Positions 45,935 to 58,226 of a stretch of DNA of 64,000 nucleotides are shown here, piece by piece (the first letter of the stretch is position 1; every line of letters starts with the position of its first letter). The DNA is from Dryomyza anilis (lineage: Eukaryota > Arthropoda > Insecta > Diptera > Dryomyzidae): NCBI GenBank assembly GCA_951804985.1, contig OX638133.1:13350501-13414500 (forward strand). Direction: 5' to 3'. The notes beneath the pieces are model-generated. The model was not told where the DNA came from. It ran no database searches and was given only the letters and a program-made list of their open reading frames with translations. The translations under genes were made by a program, and so were the position numbers.

Positions 45935-47585
45935 CATTATATTAATGAACAAAAACATAAAATACAATGTACATCATATTGATGAATGCTGTTCATCAAA
46001 CCAAATTTCAATCAAAATATTTATTTTTCGTTCACTTTTTGCCAAACTTTTCAGTTCTCAAGTAGTTCTTGTATGTTATTTATTATATAATTCTTGCTCA
46101 AGATGCTTAAATTAGTAAAATGTTTTTGTAAAATTTTTATTTATAATTACAACTTTTTATTAATTAAAAGTTATATATATATAAAAAATATATTTCCAAA
46201 AAATTTGAAAAAAAAAATTATTTGAACAATTTTTTTTTTCGAAACATTTTTCAATCATTCGAATTATTTTAAAAAGATGTCAAAAAAAAAATGTTTGTAT
46301 AATTTTTTATTTTCGAAAAACTTTATTTCTATAAATATTTTTGAATAATTTTTTTTATATATTGTTACGAAAATTCAGTCTACGGAAAACTATTCTACGA
46401 GTTCATATCGCTGGATTGTGTACAAAATAAAAACACTCTTATGTTTGGTTTAAATTATAACAATTAACTTTATTAATTCACTTTAATAAACAACTTTACT
46501 TATAACAAATTCTAACAAATGCATGTCCACAATTCAACTTGACAATTATCACACGAGATGCCCTCGACCACTTTGCAATCACTACTGAAGTGAAGTACTC
46601 AGATGCGGCTCCCTTATATACTGCATGCATCAGTTCGATACGTTTCGATAAGCTTCGACTTGTTTCGAGAACCTTCTACTCGTTTCGTGAATGACGCATG
46701 CTATTGGCATCTCATTCGCACTCATGTGTTTTAATGCGCTGATCTTCCATCTCTTTCTTGCACAATGCCTCAGTGCGCTGAATGATCTTCCGTCTCTTTC
46801 TAACAAATGTTTAGTGCGCTGAATTGTCTTGCGTCTCATTAATTATTGTTGATTGCTTGCACTATGGGGCAAATTACCTCTTTTCGTAACAATATAATTA
46901 TTTTTGAATAATTTTTTTTTATATATAATTATTTTTGAATCATTTTTTTTTTCGAACATTTTGTAGAATTTTATTTTCTAAAAAAAATTATTGAAAATTC
47001 GTTTAAAATAAATGAATTTATTATGAAAAAAAAACATAACTTTAGCAATATTCTTTATATAGAATATTATATTCATAAATATTAAAAAAAATTTACAAAA
47101 AAAAAAAGTTATTCATAGATATTATGATTATATTCATCAATATAACATTTTTCGTACAGTTTATTTTTGAATAATTTTTGTTCGAACTTTTTGTTCGAGC
47201 ATTTTGTCGAATTTTATATTCAAAAATATATTTATTGAAAAATTCATTTTAAAAAAATTAATATATTTAGAAAAAATATAAGTTTAGCAATATTCTTCAT
47301 ATTGAATTTTATATTCATAAATATTATGAACAATTTACAACCAAAAAAAATTATTCATAGATTTTATGATTATATTCATCAATATAATGATTCATTTTTT
47401 TTCTTTACTAATATCATAGTAAAGAAAAAAAATAGTATGAAAGTATGAAAAACTCAAATATATGATGAATGAAATCATCAAAATGCCATTTAATGAACGG
47501 TGGTAGCAATATGATAAATCTGATATTTGTTAGAAAAATTCATAATATTTATGAATAAATTCATCATATTGATGAAATTTTTCCC
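45935..47585. mobile_element. Long AT-rich fold-back element split by a solo LTR
   Basis: GTACATCATATTGATGAATG near the left and ATAAATTCATCATATTGATG near the right mark the ends. The 529-bp LTR at 46363-46891 sits in the middle. The fold-back element therefore predates the LTR. Confidence 0.65.
46363..46891 (-). mobile_element. Solo LTR, full length, with ATAT target duplication
   Basis: 529 bp starting TGTTACGA and ending TCGTAACA (minus-strand orientation), so it has TG...CA ends with an 8-bp terminal inverted repeat. ATAT occurs directly on both sides (46359-46362 and 46892-46895), a 4-bp duplication as made by Gypsy/Ty3-type integrases. It contains a TATATAAGGGAGCC promoter block and AATAAA-type sequence. 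No internal retrotransposon genes are next to it, so it is a solo LTR left by recombination. It is inserted inside an older fold-back element (45.93-47.59 kb). Confidence 0.88.
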
Positions 47586-47603
47586 GTGTTATTACTAAAA
47601 TCT

Positions 47604-49708
47604 TTAAAATTTGCTGTAACCAGTTTTCCGGTTGATTTCCCCAAACAATATTCTGTTTGTAAGACCAAACAATCCGAATTTTATGGCAACACCATAAATA
47701 AGCAATCCAATTATGCCGTAGTAGGTAACCTTTATGAAAATATGAGCAATCTGTAGGCGAGAATACTTTCTTCGGGACTCAAGTAAACTGGTCTCGTCAA
47801 GTTTTTCATTGGCAATATAGACCTTAATGCCTTGCATAAAAGTTATGGCCCAGTTGAAAAAGTCAAATTCACGCACATCGCACGAAAAGAGCTCCTTATC
47901 TATATGGGTCATACGATTCAGGACGCTATGCATATTTCTATTATCGAAGATCCAATTATTTATCAGGAAATATTGCGTCGTTATCAAAAATATATGTAGC
48001 TTACGATATTGTGACAACATACTGCAAAGTAATATAATAAATGTGTCTATAGAAGGTACCGATAAATATTTTTACCTACCGCAATTTGTTTCCAGTTAGC
48101 CTCATAACACTATCGAAGATCAGAGCCGGTAAGAAGTGAAACATGATAGAATAGTATTTCAAAATGAATGAATTTGTGGTAAAATTACACAATGCCTTCC
48201 AGAAAGTACGTTTGGCGGGATATTTGCTAAAGAGCTCTAATAAACTCAATATAGACTTCCTTGCATTTATTCTTCTATCACTTGAAGAGCATACCGCATA
48301 TATTTGTGGTATTTTTATTGATGGTAATAATCGTTTTTTATTATCCTCATGTGTTGACCATATTGCTGCTAATGTTGAGTTTACAACAAAATCAGCGCAT
48401 ACTATGTTAGCCAATCTACTATCATTAATTGGCATCGTGCGCAGTATTCCAACAAATATAGCGTATATATATCCGGTGTACGCATATATATTATTGAGCC
48501 AACCTGGTAGTGGTTCCTGAAACGTTGATAAAACGGCGCTGGGTCGCATAATGATGATGTCGATCTTTTCGCCAAAACGTCGCACCATTTTTTCGGAAAG
48601 TGATTTTGTGAATGTGTAAGTGTTGTGCCATGGTGATATTATACGTTCTGTTAATATCTCCAAATTGTCCGCTTCTGCACCATTTCTTTTCAAACTCTCA
48701 GCATATGCAATCAAAGTTTCTGGATCATTTGGATTATCGTAAAATTTCTCTAGTATATTTTCGCCGAAAGGACAATTGCAGAATGATGTGGAAACATAAG
48801 CGAAAAGCTGAATGAAAAATGAAATTATTACCTCTAAATCTAATATCAATTTTTAAGTAATTTCTCACCAGTAACTTTTTAAATGTCAATGCCAACCGGA
48901 GTAACTCACGTGTACCACGTAAATTTATCAAGAGCAGATTAATAAGTTTTTGATTAAATCGCACATCAGCTGCACCATGTATAATTATATCAACCTCTTT
49001 GCACAGTATACCCAAAACATCTTCTTTAATGCCCACGCCAATTTCGGATAGATCTCCCTCGACTATGGTGAGACGACTCATGAAATTCGGATCATATTTT
49101 CTTAATATACCGAATTGCTAAAATAATTTAATTTTTAAAAATTATTAAAACATTTACTATTTAAAATACACTCAGAAAAAATACATTATAAAATTAATGG
49201 TTGTTACTATTGAAATTAGTCAATAGGGTAAAAACTATTAATTCAATCTGTAAATCCCATTAAATACTAAAAACTACTATTACATTATTTTTGAGTTTGT
49301 ATGGTTTGTATACTATTAGATCAATAATTGTTCTATTCACAAATTTATATAGGATTTTATGAGTTTTTTTTCTGCGTGTACAAAATTCAAAACTTACAAC
49401 TCCCTTAAATATGTCATTAATACGTTCCGCCGCAGTTGTATTCTTTTTGGATCGTGCCAACATATAAATATGTTTCACATCGCAACTGAGATACATTAAA
49501 AATAAAATTAAATAATATCCAAAACATAGTCAATTTCCGAATACCGTAATAGTTTTTCAACATAAAGTTGTCCTAAAAATCCTGTCGCTCCAGTTAAAAA
49601 AATCACCTTGCCAGCGAAAAAATTACGGATTTCACTTGATTTCAGATCCGATTCCGTAAATTTATTCCAAAAACTAGGCTTTCTTAAAAATTCAGACACT
49701 GGATCCAT
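47604..49708 (-). CDS. Fatty acyl-CoA reductase, upstream member of tandem pair (548 aa)
   Basis: Five exons: 49708-49545, 49485-49398, 49117-48869, 48807-48080, 48021-47604, all with GT/AG borders and matching phases (2,0,0,2). The 548-aa product reduces fatty acyl-CoA to fatty alcohol with NADPH. The Rossmann motif TGATGFLG is at residues 39-46, FKKLL/LFAYVSTSFCNCPFGE follows the NAD-binding core, and the active-site YTFTK has Tyr231 and Lys235. The C-terminal FAR_C region (FDNRNMHSVLNRM) is followed by a hydrophobic stretch (YYGIIGLLIYGVAIKFGLFG) that should anchor the protein in ER or peroxisomal membrane. The C-tail is longer than in the neighbour. Start: first ATG of an exon whose N-terminus aligns residue for residue with the paralogue. 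Intron 2 holds an AT-rich MITE (49167-49380). No damage is seen, so it is likely functional. Confidence 0.95.
49167..49380. mobile_element. AT-rich MITE in FAR intron 2
   Basis: TACACTCAGAAAAAATAC at the left and TTTTTTTCTGCGTGTA at the right form the inverted repeat. It lies within intron 2 of the 47.6-49.7 kb FAR gene, between exon ends at 49398 and 49117. The 56.3 kb FAR intron 2 lacks it, so it inserted after the duplication or was lost there. Confidence 0.7.
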
Positions 49709-49870
49709 AGTCTATTTATATATTTAATAATTTATAATCTCAAATGAGTTCAAGGTATATTTGGTAATTCAATTTCTCAATAGCACACAACTATACTTCT
49801 CGAACGATTCTTGAATAATGATTGTAAATAAAATGAATTCAACAACTAATCCATTCAAAATCGTTATATG

Positions 49871-50068
49871 TACACTCAGAAAAAAATACTATAAAATCAA
49901 TAGTTTTTTGCTACTAAATTAGTCAATAGGATAAATTATTATTTTAATATGTAAATCCCATTAAATACTAAATTTGTTTTGTGTGTATAAGAAAATATTT
50001 ATTTTTTGTATACTATTGAATTAATAACTATCCTATTGACCAATTTTAATAGGATTTTTCCGAGTGTA
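49871..50068. mobile_element. AT-rich MITE upstream of the 49.7 kb FAR gene
   Basis: TACACTCAGAAAAAAATAC and TTTTTCCGAGTGTA ends are complementary; the inside shares AATTAGTCAATAGGATAA with the neighbouring copy in the FAR intron. It lies about 160 bp upstream of the start codon, perhaps near the promoter. Confidence 0.7.
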
Positions 50069-50069
50069 G

Positions 50070-51710
50070 TGTATGCTTCCATTAGCTCTCTATTGAAATA
50101 TTAATGATATTCATATATAGTAGCAAACGAATCGTATTCTCTGCAATAAAAATGCATAAATATACAGCCTCATAAATGATATGTCAATATTTGAATGAAA
50201 AATATTTTTCACAACCAGATAAATTATTCTGAGTAACCGAAGTAATAATTTTTTATAAACATCATAATTTATATTTTGTAGAAAACGATTTGAGGATTTA
50301 CATATTTGCATAATACAATAAATAATATTAGTTTGGCGCTAGAGTAGAACTTTGGTAGAATTTTCGATATTTAGATAATTTACCGAATAATTTACCGAAT
50401 GGCTATATTTTAAAATAAGTGATACCCTGTGCGTGTTAGAAAAAAAAAAACTATAAAATCCATAGAAATTACTATTAAATCAACGATTTTTACTATTGAA
50501 ATTAGTCAATGCGATTTTTCCTATTAATATGATAGTGTAGAAGGTATTAATATTATATTGGTGTCACACTACTGATTTTAAGAGTTGTTACTATTTAAAA
50601 TTAAAGTGATGTCCTATTAAATCTGAAATATCAAATTAAAACAATAGTTTATCACATTAAAATAAACAGACCTTTAATATTATAGCAATAGGATAAAATT
50701 ATTAATTTGATACTTTAGACGATTTGAAAAAAATATATTCCAATATAAATTCAATAGTTTAAATCATTTAACAGTAATAATAAATCATATTATGTGCAAA
50801 TGCTATAACTATTACATTCTACTTACAATTCTAACATACTATTCAAATTATATATTTTTTTAAGATTAACCATATCAATTCTAAATGATATTAGTATTAT
50901 TATTATAAAGCCAAATAAACGTAAACGAGTCAATAATATTTGAATGTAGATTTTATTAAATAAGTACTTTTACTTTAAAAACAAATAACAATTTATTAAA
51001 TACATAAATACTTCTAATCTAAATTCTAAATATAAACCTTTTTCCAAATACTTATATACTTGCAAACGTTCACGGCAACCATTTAATTATTGTGCTGCCC
51101 TCTTTCGCTAATTTAAAGACTGCTAACACCATGGACACAAGAAAGTGACCCTGGAAAATAAATAAATTTATGTTTATTAATAATTAATAAAATTATGTTG
51201 AACGATTAAAATCATGACTTTCTATTAAAACAAAATAACAAAACTATAAAGACACTAATTGTCATACTATGAAGATCAAATTTTATATTTTCTTCATATA
51301 GAAAAGATAGGAAATACATATAAAAGCAATAGTTTACCTCATGTAACGTAGTTTATCGTATTAAATAAAATGACAAAACTATAACTACAAAACTTTTCAT
51401 CCTATAAAAATCATGTTTAATATTCATCCTATAGAAATAATAACTGTGTTTTCTTCTAATTTAAATTTGAGGTGGAACAAATTTTATACGCAAAACAAAA
51501 ACAAATTTGAGCTAGATAGATTTATGTATCTCAAATTGTTTCCGTTTTGCATAAAAAATATGTTCCGGCACAAATATAAATTATGAAAGAAACACAGTTA
51601 ATATGAAATACATACAAAAACAGTAGTGTGCTATATAAATATATTGGTTCGATAGTTTGTGCTATTAAAGCAAGATGAATTTTCTTTATTTTATTTTTAA
51701 ATTTTAATGT
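50070..51710. other. Intergenic DNA between the FAR genes
   Basis: AT-rich. A diverged AT-MITE-like segment lies at about 50430-50720. No gene is recognised; no third FAR exon was seen. Confidence 0.5.
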
Positions 51711-51712
51711 TT

Positions 51713-52258
51713 TGTTACGAAATGATGTAATTTGCCCCATAGTGCAAGCAATCAACAATAATTAATGAGACGCAAGACAATTCAGCGCACTAAGCATGCC
51801 TTAGAAAGAGACAAGGATCATTCAGCGCACTGAGGCAGTGTGCGAGAAAAGGATGGTAGATCAGCGCAGTAAAACACATGAGTGCGAATGAGATGCCAAT
51901 AGCATGCGTCATTCACGAAACGAGTAGAAGGTTCTCGAAACAAGTCGAAGATTTTCGAAACGTGTCGAACTGATGCATGCAGTATATAAGGGAGCCGCAT
52001 CAGAGGTACAGCACTTCAGTTGTGATTTGATAGTGAACTAGTGCATCTCGTGAGCGGACATTGTAAAGATAAATTGTAGTAATACAACAGTGATTATAAG
52101 TGATTGTTATTAAGTTGTTATTTAAGTAAATAAAGTTAATTAATACTAGTTGAAATAATACTAGTTAAAACCAAATATTAGCGTGTTTTTATTTTGTACA
52201 CAATCCAGCTATACAAACTCGTAGAACAGTTTTCCGTAGACTGAAATATTTTGTATTT
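51713..52258 (+). mobile_element. Solo LTR, second copy of the TGTTACGA family
   Basis: Starts TGTTACGAAATGATG and is closely similar to the 46.4 kb copy over its length. TATATAAGGGAGCCGC near 51983 is followed about 30 bp later by TCAGTT, a good insect initiator, and AATAAA lies near 52128, so U3, R and U5 can be placed. The right end has decayed (the expected TCGTAACA is not intact), so the boundary and target duplication are uncertain. It lies between the two FAR genes. Confidence 0.8.
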
Positions 52259-52439
52259 AGGTTTCATGCGCACTTTTTACATTTTTTTTTTTAATTCCTT
52301 TTTAAATTAATGTCTACAACTTTTTACCACCTTATTGACTACACAAAGTACAAAATACTATATAAACTATTGAATTAATAAGAAAAACTATACTTTCATG
52401 TCCTATGGAAATAATAAGATTGTTGTTTTCTGAGTGTAT

Positions 52440-52605
52440 TTGTATTCAAAGTGGTGGGTTGGAAACCGAACGGACCGCCGCGGCGGGGTGAGAGCTTTTT
52501 CATGGACGGTGTTTACTCTCGCAGGTTTGTATTGTCTAACGAAAGGTAGCGCGATATAAACAAACGTTTTCTATGGAAAATATGGGACCTTGTTACAATT
52601 AACAA
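52440..52605 (-). mobile_element. Diverged SINE body fragment
   Basis: The CAAAGTGGTGGG segment, the CCGAACGG segment, GGTGAGAGCTTTTTCATGG and GGTAGCGCGATAT all follow the SINE body in order but with many changes. No tRNA head or tail is recognisable. Confidence 0.5.
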
Positions 52606-53104
52606 GGTTAGATCGTCATTCCATTATAAAGACATTGTTCCACATACATATGGACATTTCCAGAAAAACGTCAACCACTACCGACAAATTAAATATGCTC
52701 AAATCTTTAAAATAATGGTGGATTTGGAATCTCTGCTCCGTATAGAATACTATTCCGTATAAAAAAAACATATAAAAACCGTATAAAGAACGCATAAAAA
52801 ATACTCATAAAGTAACGTTACAACTTGTAAATATACGAATTTTTTATGTACTTTGAGTAACCAAATTTGAAAGACATACAGATAAAAAATATTATTTTCT
52901 ATTTTTTCAGACAACCTTAATTAATATTTATAAAGCTTAAAATTAAAATAAGGGAACAATTTTGAATTTTGTATAAGGGTATCCTATTGTCACGTACGGA
53001 ACCATATTAAACTAAAACTATTTCTTTAACAGTTCAGTCATCTGTTTCTAAATCAGAATTTCCTCGGCTAATTGAAATCTATCACGTTCGAAACTTTGAG
53101 TACT

Positions 53105-53418
53105 ATAATAATAATAATAGTTTGGCGCTACAGTCCTGTATAGAACTTCGACCGAGCTCGCTCACCATTTTAAGCTGTGCGTGTTATATTTGTACTCAAA
53201 GTGGTGGGACCTACAGTTTATTGCCGAATCCGAACGGCGGGTGAGAGCTTTTCATAGGCAATGGTTTTACTCTCGTAGGTTTGCCATTTACTGACGAGAG
53301 GTAGCGCTGTATAGAAAAATGTTTCTATGAAAAGATGTTGTTAGCCCCAGTCCAGGATTGAACCGGGGTCCTTTCGGCTCGCAGTTCAACGCACTAACCA
53401 CTGAGCTACCGCGGCTAC
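53105..53418 (-). mobile_element. tRNA-derived SINE copy
   Basis: Full-length minus-strand copy: A/B-box head at 53418 and an (ATT)n tail at about 53105-53120. The B-box is intact with small changes elsewhere. Confidence 0.85.
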
Positions 53419-53923
53419 TTTCAGTACTAAAAGTGTAATAATCCGGGTACGTCTATTGGACCAATTTGGTACAAATTGAACTTTGTTTGTATATATCTTC
53501 TAAACGGTTAAAGGTGCCGCTTTGAAAATTTTAGGCGGTGAATTATTTCAATAAAGGTTTGTATTATCGATTTTGAAATAAACATATTAAGGCTAAAAAT
53601 GCCTTCTTTATAAAAAGTAAAACATAAGTCAAATTGGACCAAAATGGTTCCTTAGTGTATTTGTGACTACATTTTTTCATAGTTTTTATGCAAAAGTCAC
53701 AAACTAATTATTTACAATAATTGTAAGGACAGCTGATATAAAAAAAAAATACTTTCCTTGCGTGTATTTGTCATAATATTGAATTTATTATGTTTTATCG
53801 ATTTTTGAATGTATTCGCTAACAACTGGAAATGTAAAATAGTTATCCTCAATCTTCATTTTTAAAACTCCGAAAACTTACGAATTGTATAATTTAACAAA
53901 TTTAGAACTTCGTTTATTTGCTC

Positions 53924-54202
53924 ATTATAATAATAATAGTTTGGCACTACAGCTCTATAAGAACTTAGGCCGGGCTCTCGTCCCGAGTGGTGGGACCTAC
54001 AGTTTATTGCCGAATCCGAACGGCGGGTGGGAGCTTTTCATAGGCAATTTTTACTTTCGTAGGTTTGCCATTTACTGCCGAGAGGTTGCGCGGTATAGAA
54101 AAATGTTTCTATGAAAAGATGTTGTTAGCCCCAGTCCAGGCTTGAAACGGGGACCTTTCGGCTCGCAGTCCAACGCACTAACCACTGAGCTACCGCGGCT
54201 AC
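53924..54202 (-). mobile_element. tRNA-derived SINE copy with target duplication
   Basis: Minus-strand copy with head at 54202 and an (ATT)n tail. CTCATTA flanks both ends (53921-53927 and just after 54202), extending to about 11 bp with one mismatch. This is the mark of LINE-driven insertion. Part of the body is shortened compared with the 53.1 kb copy. Confidence 0.87.
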
Positions 54203-54204
54203 TC

Positions 54205-55860
54205 ATTACAATTGAATAAAACTTATAATACATAATTGTTAATTTCCATACAAATCGCCTATCTGACAAATTGGTCGAAATTACCTTATTAAGTTCGATT
54301 TTTTCCGAATTACTCGGGTTAAATTAAAAAAAAAACTTTTTTTTTCATAAAATAGCACAAAAATTAAAATGTTTAAAAAAACATATTTAAATTCGATTCG
54401 TACATCATTTTTTTATTTTGTAATAATGATTATTAATCCTGTAAGATATAAAATTATTTTTGACGAAAAAATGGTAGTGCAAATTTTCATACGTAACGTC
54501 CGGAATTGTTCTGTGATTTATTACGAAATAACAAAAACTTTAGGAACAAAGTGTACACATACAAAAAGAAAGCTAATTATCTCAGCTATCTTTCTAAAAT
54601 ATTCAAAAAAATAATTTGTATGCAAAAAGAATTTTTATAAAAAGAAAAACAAAATCCCTTTCGGATTGTCCAGACCGAAATTTTTCTGTGATTTCCCTAC
54701 AAACCATTTGACGATAATTTTTAAATTTAAAAATGATATATTTTAGATATAAAACTCAAAGTATTTGTTTATCGAAAATAAATCCATTTACGATATCATC
54801 TCGATGTCTATAACGACAAAAAAAAACGATATCGTTTTAGACAGGTTCATTTTTAACGAAAACCCTATCGTTTTCGTATCATTATAGATTATCGAAAACG
54901 ACAATTTGAGCCTATAAATAATATCGTTTCGATATCGTAAAATTATCGTTTGGTTTGCTGGTTTATGAAAAAAGTACATGACAGAGCACACGATTTTAGC
55001 TATTTTTTAAAAATAATTGAAAAAAAGTAATTCTTTAAAAATTCATTGACTTTTTGTACTTTTCATATGAACCTCGAAATGCATTTCCGTTTTTGTCCCG
55101 TTCGGATCGACCACCATTTAATTTATATCGTTTGATCTATCAGATAGAATTCTCTATTTAAAAAAATGGTAGTCCTATTTAAATACTACTAGTACTAGAA
55201 ATCACGTAAATTCATAAATTTTCCTTCAAGATATTTAAGTTTTAAACATACAAATGCCCATATGTATTCCAATAACGCACATTTTCTCCTTCCTTTTGTG
55301 TTTTTTCTAAATAAAATGTAATTTAATGTAAAATATATTTTGAATAAGTAATTTAAAGTATACAAATGTGTTCTTCGAATGTTCATATATAGGTTGGCAC
55401 TATGTCTTAAGGTCACATTTGAACATTGAATGTAGAAAGAAATAGACATGCTAAATAAAAAGCACTTGAATAATTCAGTGCAGAGCAATTGATATCAATT
55501 TGTAATTTACTATTTTGAAATATAGTTAAAATTATCCTCAAAAACTACTGAAATATTTCATTTCCATTGGATATGGTGATAGTTTTTATTAATCATAATT
55601 TATGCCTCTGACTTTGTATACTATCATTTTATTTGTATAATACAATTTTATCAATGCTCAATTGAAATTATGTTCGACGTTACTACATACCTCGAGAAAA
55701 TAATACATTAATGTAGACAGAGCGGATAGTTTAATGAATTATTCAAAATTATAATTAGTAGGTAAGTCACAGCTATTTTTCCTTTACTTTAACCTCTGTT
55801 ACAAATCATTTTAAAAATTCAATTTGTACGCAAGACAATCGTATTTAAATTATTGAAATA
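54205..55860. other. Intergenic DNA without gene
   Basis: AT-rich. The ATCGTTTTCG/CGAAAACGAT words at 54780-54960 form short inverted repeats. Nothing coding is recognised. Confidence 0.45.
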
Positions 55861-55865
55861 TATTA

Positions 55866-55984
55866 AGGGTATTCATTTCACATCGTATCGCCAGCGAATA
55901 TGCGTATTTCGCAAAATTTATACACTATAAATTTTTACTTACATACGCATCGATGCATTAGATACGAAGTAAAATGAATACCCC
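55866..55984. mobile_element. ~118-bp MITE with GGGTATTCATTT ends
   Basis: GGGTATTCATTTCACATCGT and the approximate complement AAGTAAAATGAATACCC. TAA lies next to both ends. It lies just past the 3' end of the 56.3 kb FAR gene. Confidence 0.75.
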
Positions 55985-56213
55985 TAATTTTAATGTTTAT
56001 CTTTAATCTTAAATTATCATTTAATATTTATGTGGCACTAATGTGTAACACTAATTCAAAAACTTCAATTTGAATCGTCAACCAGGTCCAATTATGTGTC
56101 AGCTTTTGGTTCAAAATATTTCATGCTACCCGAAATATGTGTATAAACCTTATATCAAGCGTATACTCTGCAATACCCTCCGAATCATTGCTAATGTTAC
56201 TCTAAATAAAATA

Positions 56214-56243
56214 TTTATTTCCAACAAATAGCAGAAATTTATT
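56214..56243 (-). terminator. Polyadenylation signals of the 56.3 kb FAR gene
   Basis: Two AATAAA hexamers on the minus strand (56243-56238 and 56219-56214), starting about 20 and 44 nt after the stop codon at 56263. The spacing suits a short 3' UTR. Confidence 0.45.
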
Positions 56244-56262
56244 CACATAAACAACATAAAAT

Positions 56263-58133
56263 TTAACTTAGTAAATTTTCACAGTAATTTATTAAACCCA
56301 GACCCTTTGCAGCACCATATACTATTGAGGTTGAAATGCTATAATACATCAATAAAGCTAGATAGTGCATCTTTTCGAATCGTTTTTGTCTCTTAACCGC
56401 TTCCTTTTTGGTTTCTGCATCTAGTTTATCTCCAAAGCTATAATTTTTCAGTCCCTGCACATAGAGTGGAGCCCAGCCTTCAAAGTCGAATATGCGCAGA
56501 TCAAAGTCAAAAAGTTTTCGATCCAATGGCGACATACGCTCTATTACACTACGCAGATTTTTATTATCGAATTTCCACTCATTGCCAACAAAGTAATTCA
56601 AAGTATTGACGAACATTTCCATTTTTCGATAATGTGGTAAAAGGCTATAGGAAAATATTTCAAAATAATGAATAGGTATTTTTTGTTTTGTTGTTAATTG
56701 ACTTACCGTAATTTGTTGCCACGTAACTTCAAAACTAAGTCAAACAATATTGTACTCAGAAAGTGATATAGTATGCTTCTGTATTTTAACATGACAGGAC
56801 AGGTACTGTAACCATAACATGGCTTCCATAAACTATTATTTGATGGCTCTTGTTTGTAATATTTGGCCAGTTCATCAGTCGTTAGGTCACACCTCATTGG
56901 ATGATCTTTTGAAGAGCCAATATGGTAAATTTTTGCAGTAGTAGGTATTTCTAAACGTCGATTCCTTAGGGCATCCATGGATGTTACCCAAGTGACAGCA
57001 AGGGTTGAATTAATCACAAAGTCCGCACACACCAGATCTAAGATAACATTCCTAACTGTAAAGCTCGTGCGTAACACACCCATACCACGTCCCACCACGG
57101 CACCATTAAAACCACTCAAACTGTTAGACCAAGCAGGAATTGGTTCACGGTACGTAGATATAACAATACTGGGTCTCAGAACAGCAATGGGGAATTTTTC
57201 ACCAAAACGGCGCACCATTTCCTCGGATAGAGATTTTGTGTAGCTATAAGTGTTTGGCCATGGCTTAAGAATGCTGTCAGTGAGTTCCTCAAAATTATTG
57301 AATTCTTCTTCGTTTTTTCCTAGGCGTTCAGCCAGGGCAATCATGGTTTCTGGATCGATGGGATATGTGTAAAATTTCTCATAGATATTGTAGCCTTTGG
57401 GACTGTTGCTGTATGCGGTGGAAATATAGGTAAATACCTGTTTAATATAATTAACATAATCATAAAAGAAGTATCTGTCTGACATTGATAACGAAAAAAA
57501 AATCTGTACCTCCAGTTTTTCGAATGTTTCGGCCAATCTGAGTAACTCGCGTGTACCGCGCAAATTGACCAACAACAGTCTAATCAGTTTTTCCTGAAAG
57601 CGCACATCTGCACCCGCATGTATTATAATTTGTACATTTTCTCGTAATAATTTCAAAGACTTCTCCTGTATTGCAACGCCCAACTCCGCAAGGTCACCTT
57701 CAACGATGGTAATGCGTTTTATAAAATCCGGACAGTATTTTTTCAACAAACAGAATTGCTGGAATAATGTGATAAAACTAAATCAATTGAAATATATGTG
57801 AAATATATATGCATACAATTCCAGAAAACATTTCAACCAATCGTTCCTCGGCTGTTTTATTCTTTTTGGTACGTGCTAAAATGTAAATGCGTTTCACGCC
57901 ACATCTTCAAATATGTTTAAATTTAATTAAATATTATAAAAAAATTAGCATTTTTAAATATTTTCCAACCTTAATAGTTTTTCCATATAAAGTTGACCCA
58001 AAAATCCAGTGGCTCCGGTAAGAAAAATGGTTTTTTCACGAAAGTAATTCATTATAGTGCTTGACGTCAGGTCATTCTCGTCAAATTGTTCCCAGAAGTT
58101 GGGTTTATTGAAGAATTTTGAAATTTCATCCAT
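56263..58133 (-). CDS. Fatty acyl-CoA reductase, downstream-coordinate member of tandem pair (537 aa)
   Basis: Five exons: 58133-57970, 57904-57817, 57758-57510, 57437-56707, 56644-56263. The first three are exactly as long as in the FAR gene at 47.6-49.7 kb and exon 4 is one codon longer, so the two are duplicates. The 537-aa enzyme has TGATGFLG at residues 39-46 and the catalytic YSYTK (Tyr231, Lys235), both conserved. Also present are KYRSILYHFLSTILFDL near the end of exon 4 and the FAR_C block NEWKFDNKNLRSVIERM, then a hydrophobic C-terminal segment (ALLMYYSISTSIVYGAAKGL). It should make fatty alcohols for waxes, cuticular hydrocarbons or pheromone precursors; tissue and chain length cannot be read from sequence. 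The first donor (AAG/GTTGGA) is weak but is supported by frame and by the paralogue. A TATA-like box lies about 85 bp upstream and AATAAA signals follow the stop. Confidence 0.95.
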
Positions 58134-58217
58134 TTAAATTAAAATTCTTGTAATTTTTTTTAGTCACAACTACAGAGTATTCAAACTAGAAATAGCAGAG
58201 AACTCCTTGAAGTGGTG

Positions 58218-58226
58218 TTATATATA
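58218..58226 (-). promoter_or_regulatory. TATA-box candidate upstream of the 58.1 kb FAR gene
   Basis: TATATATAA on the minus strand, about 85 bp before the ATG at 58133. That leaves room for a start site about 30 bp downstream and a short 5' leader. This is a motif match only; AT-rich DNA gives chance hits. Confidence 0.35.

Noticed and set aside
46630..46839. Open frame MRRKTIQRTKH... and its twin at 7408-7623
   Set aside because: Both read through the U3 part of the solo LTR; repeated non-coding sequence.
54072..54269. Open frame with SSVVSALDCEPKGPRFKPG
   Set aside because: A translation of the SINE's tRNA-like head on the other strand, seen again at 58843-59055; not a protein.
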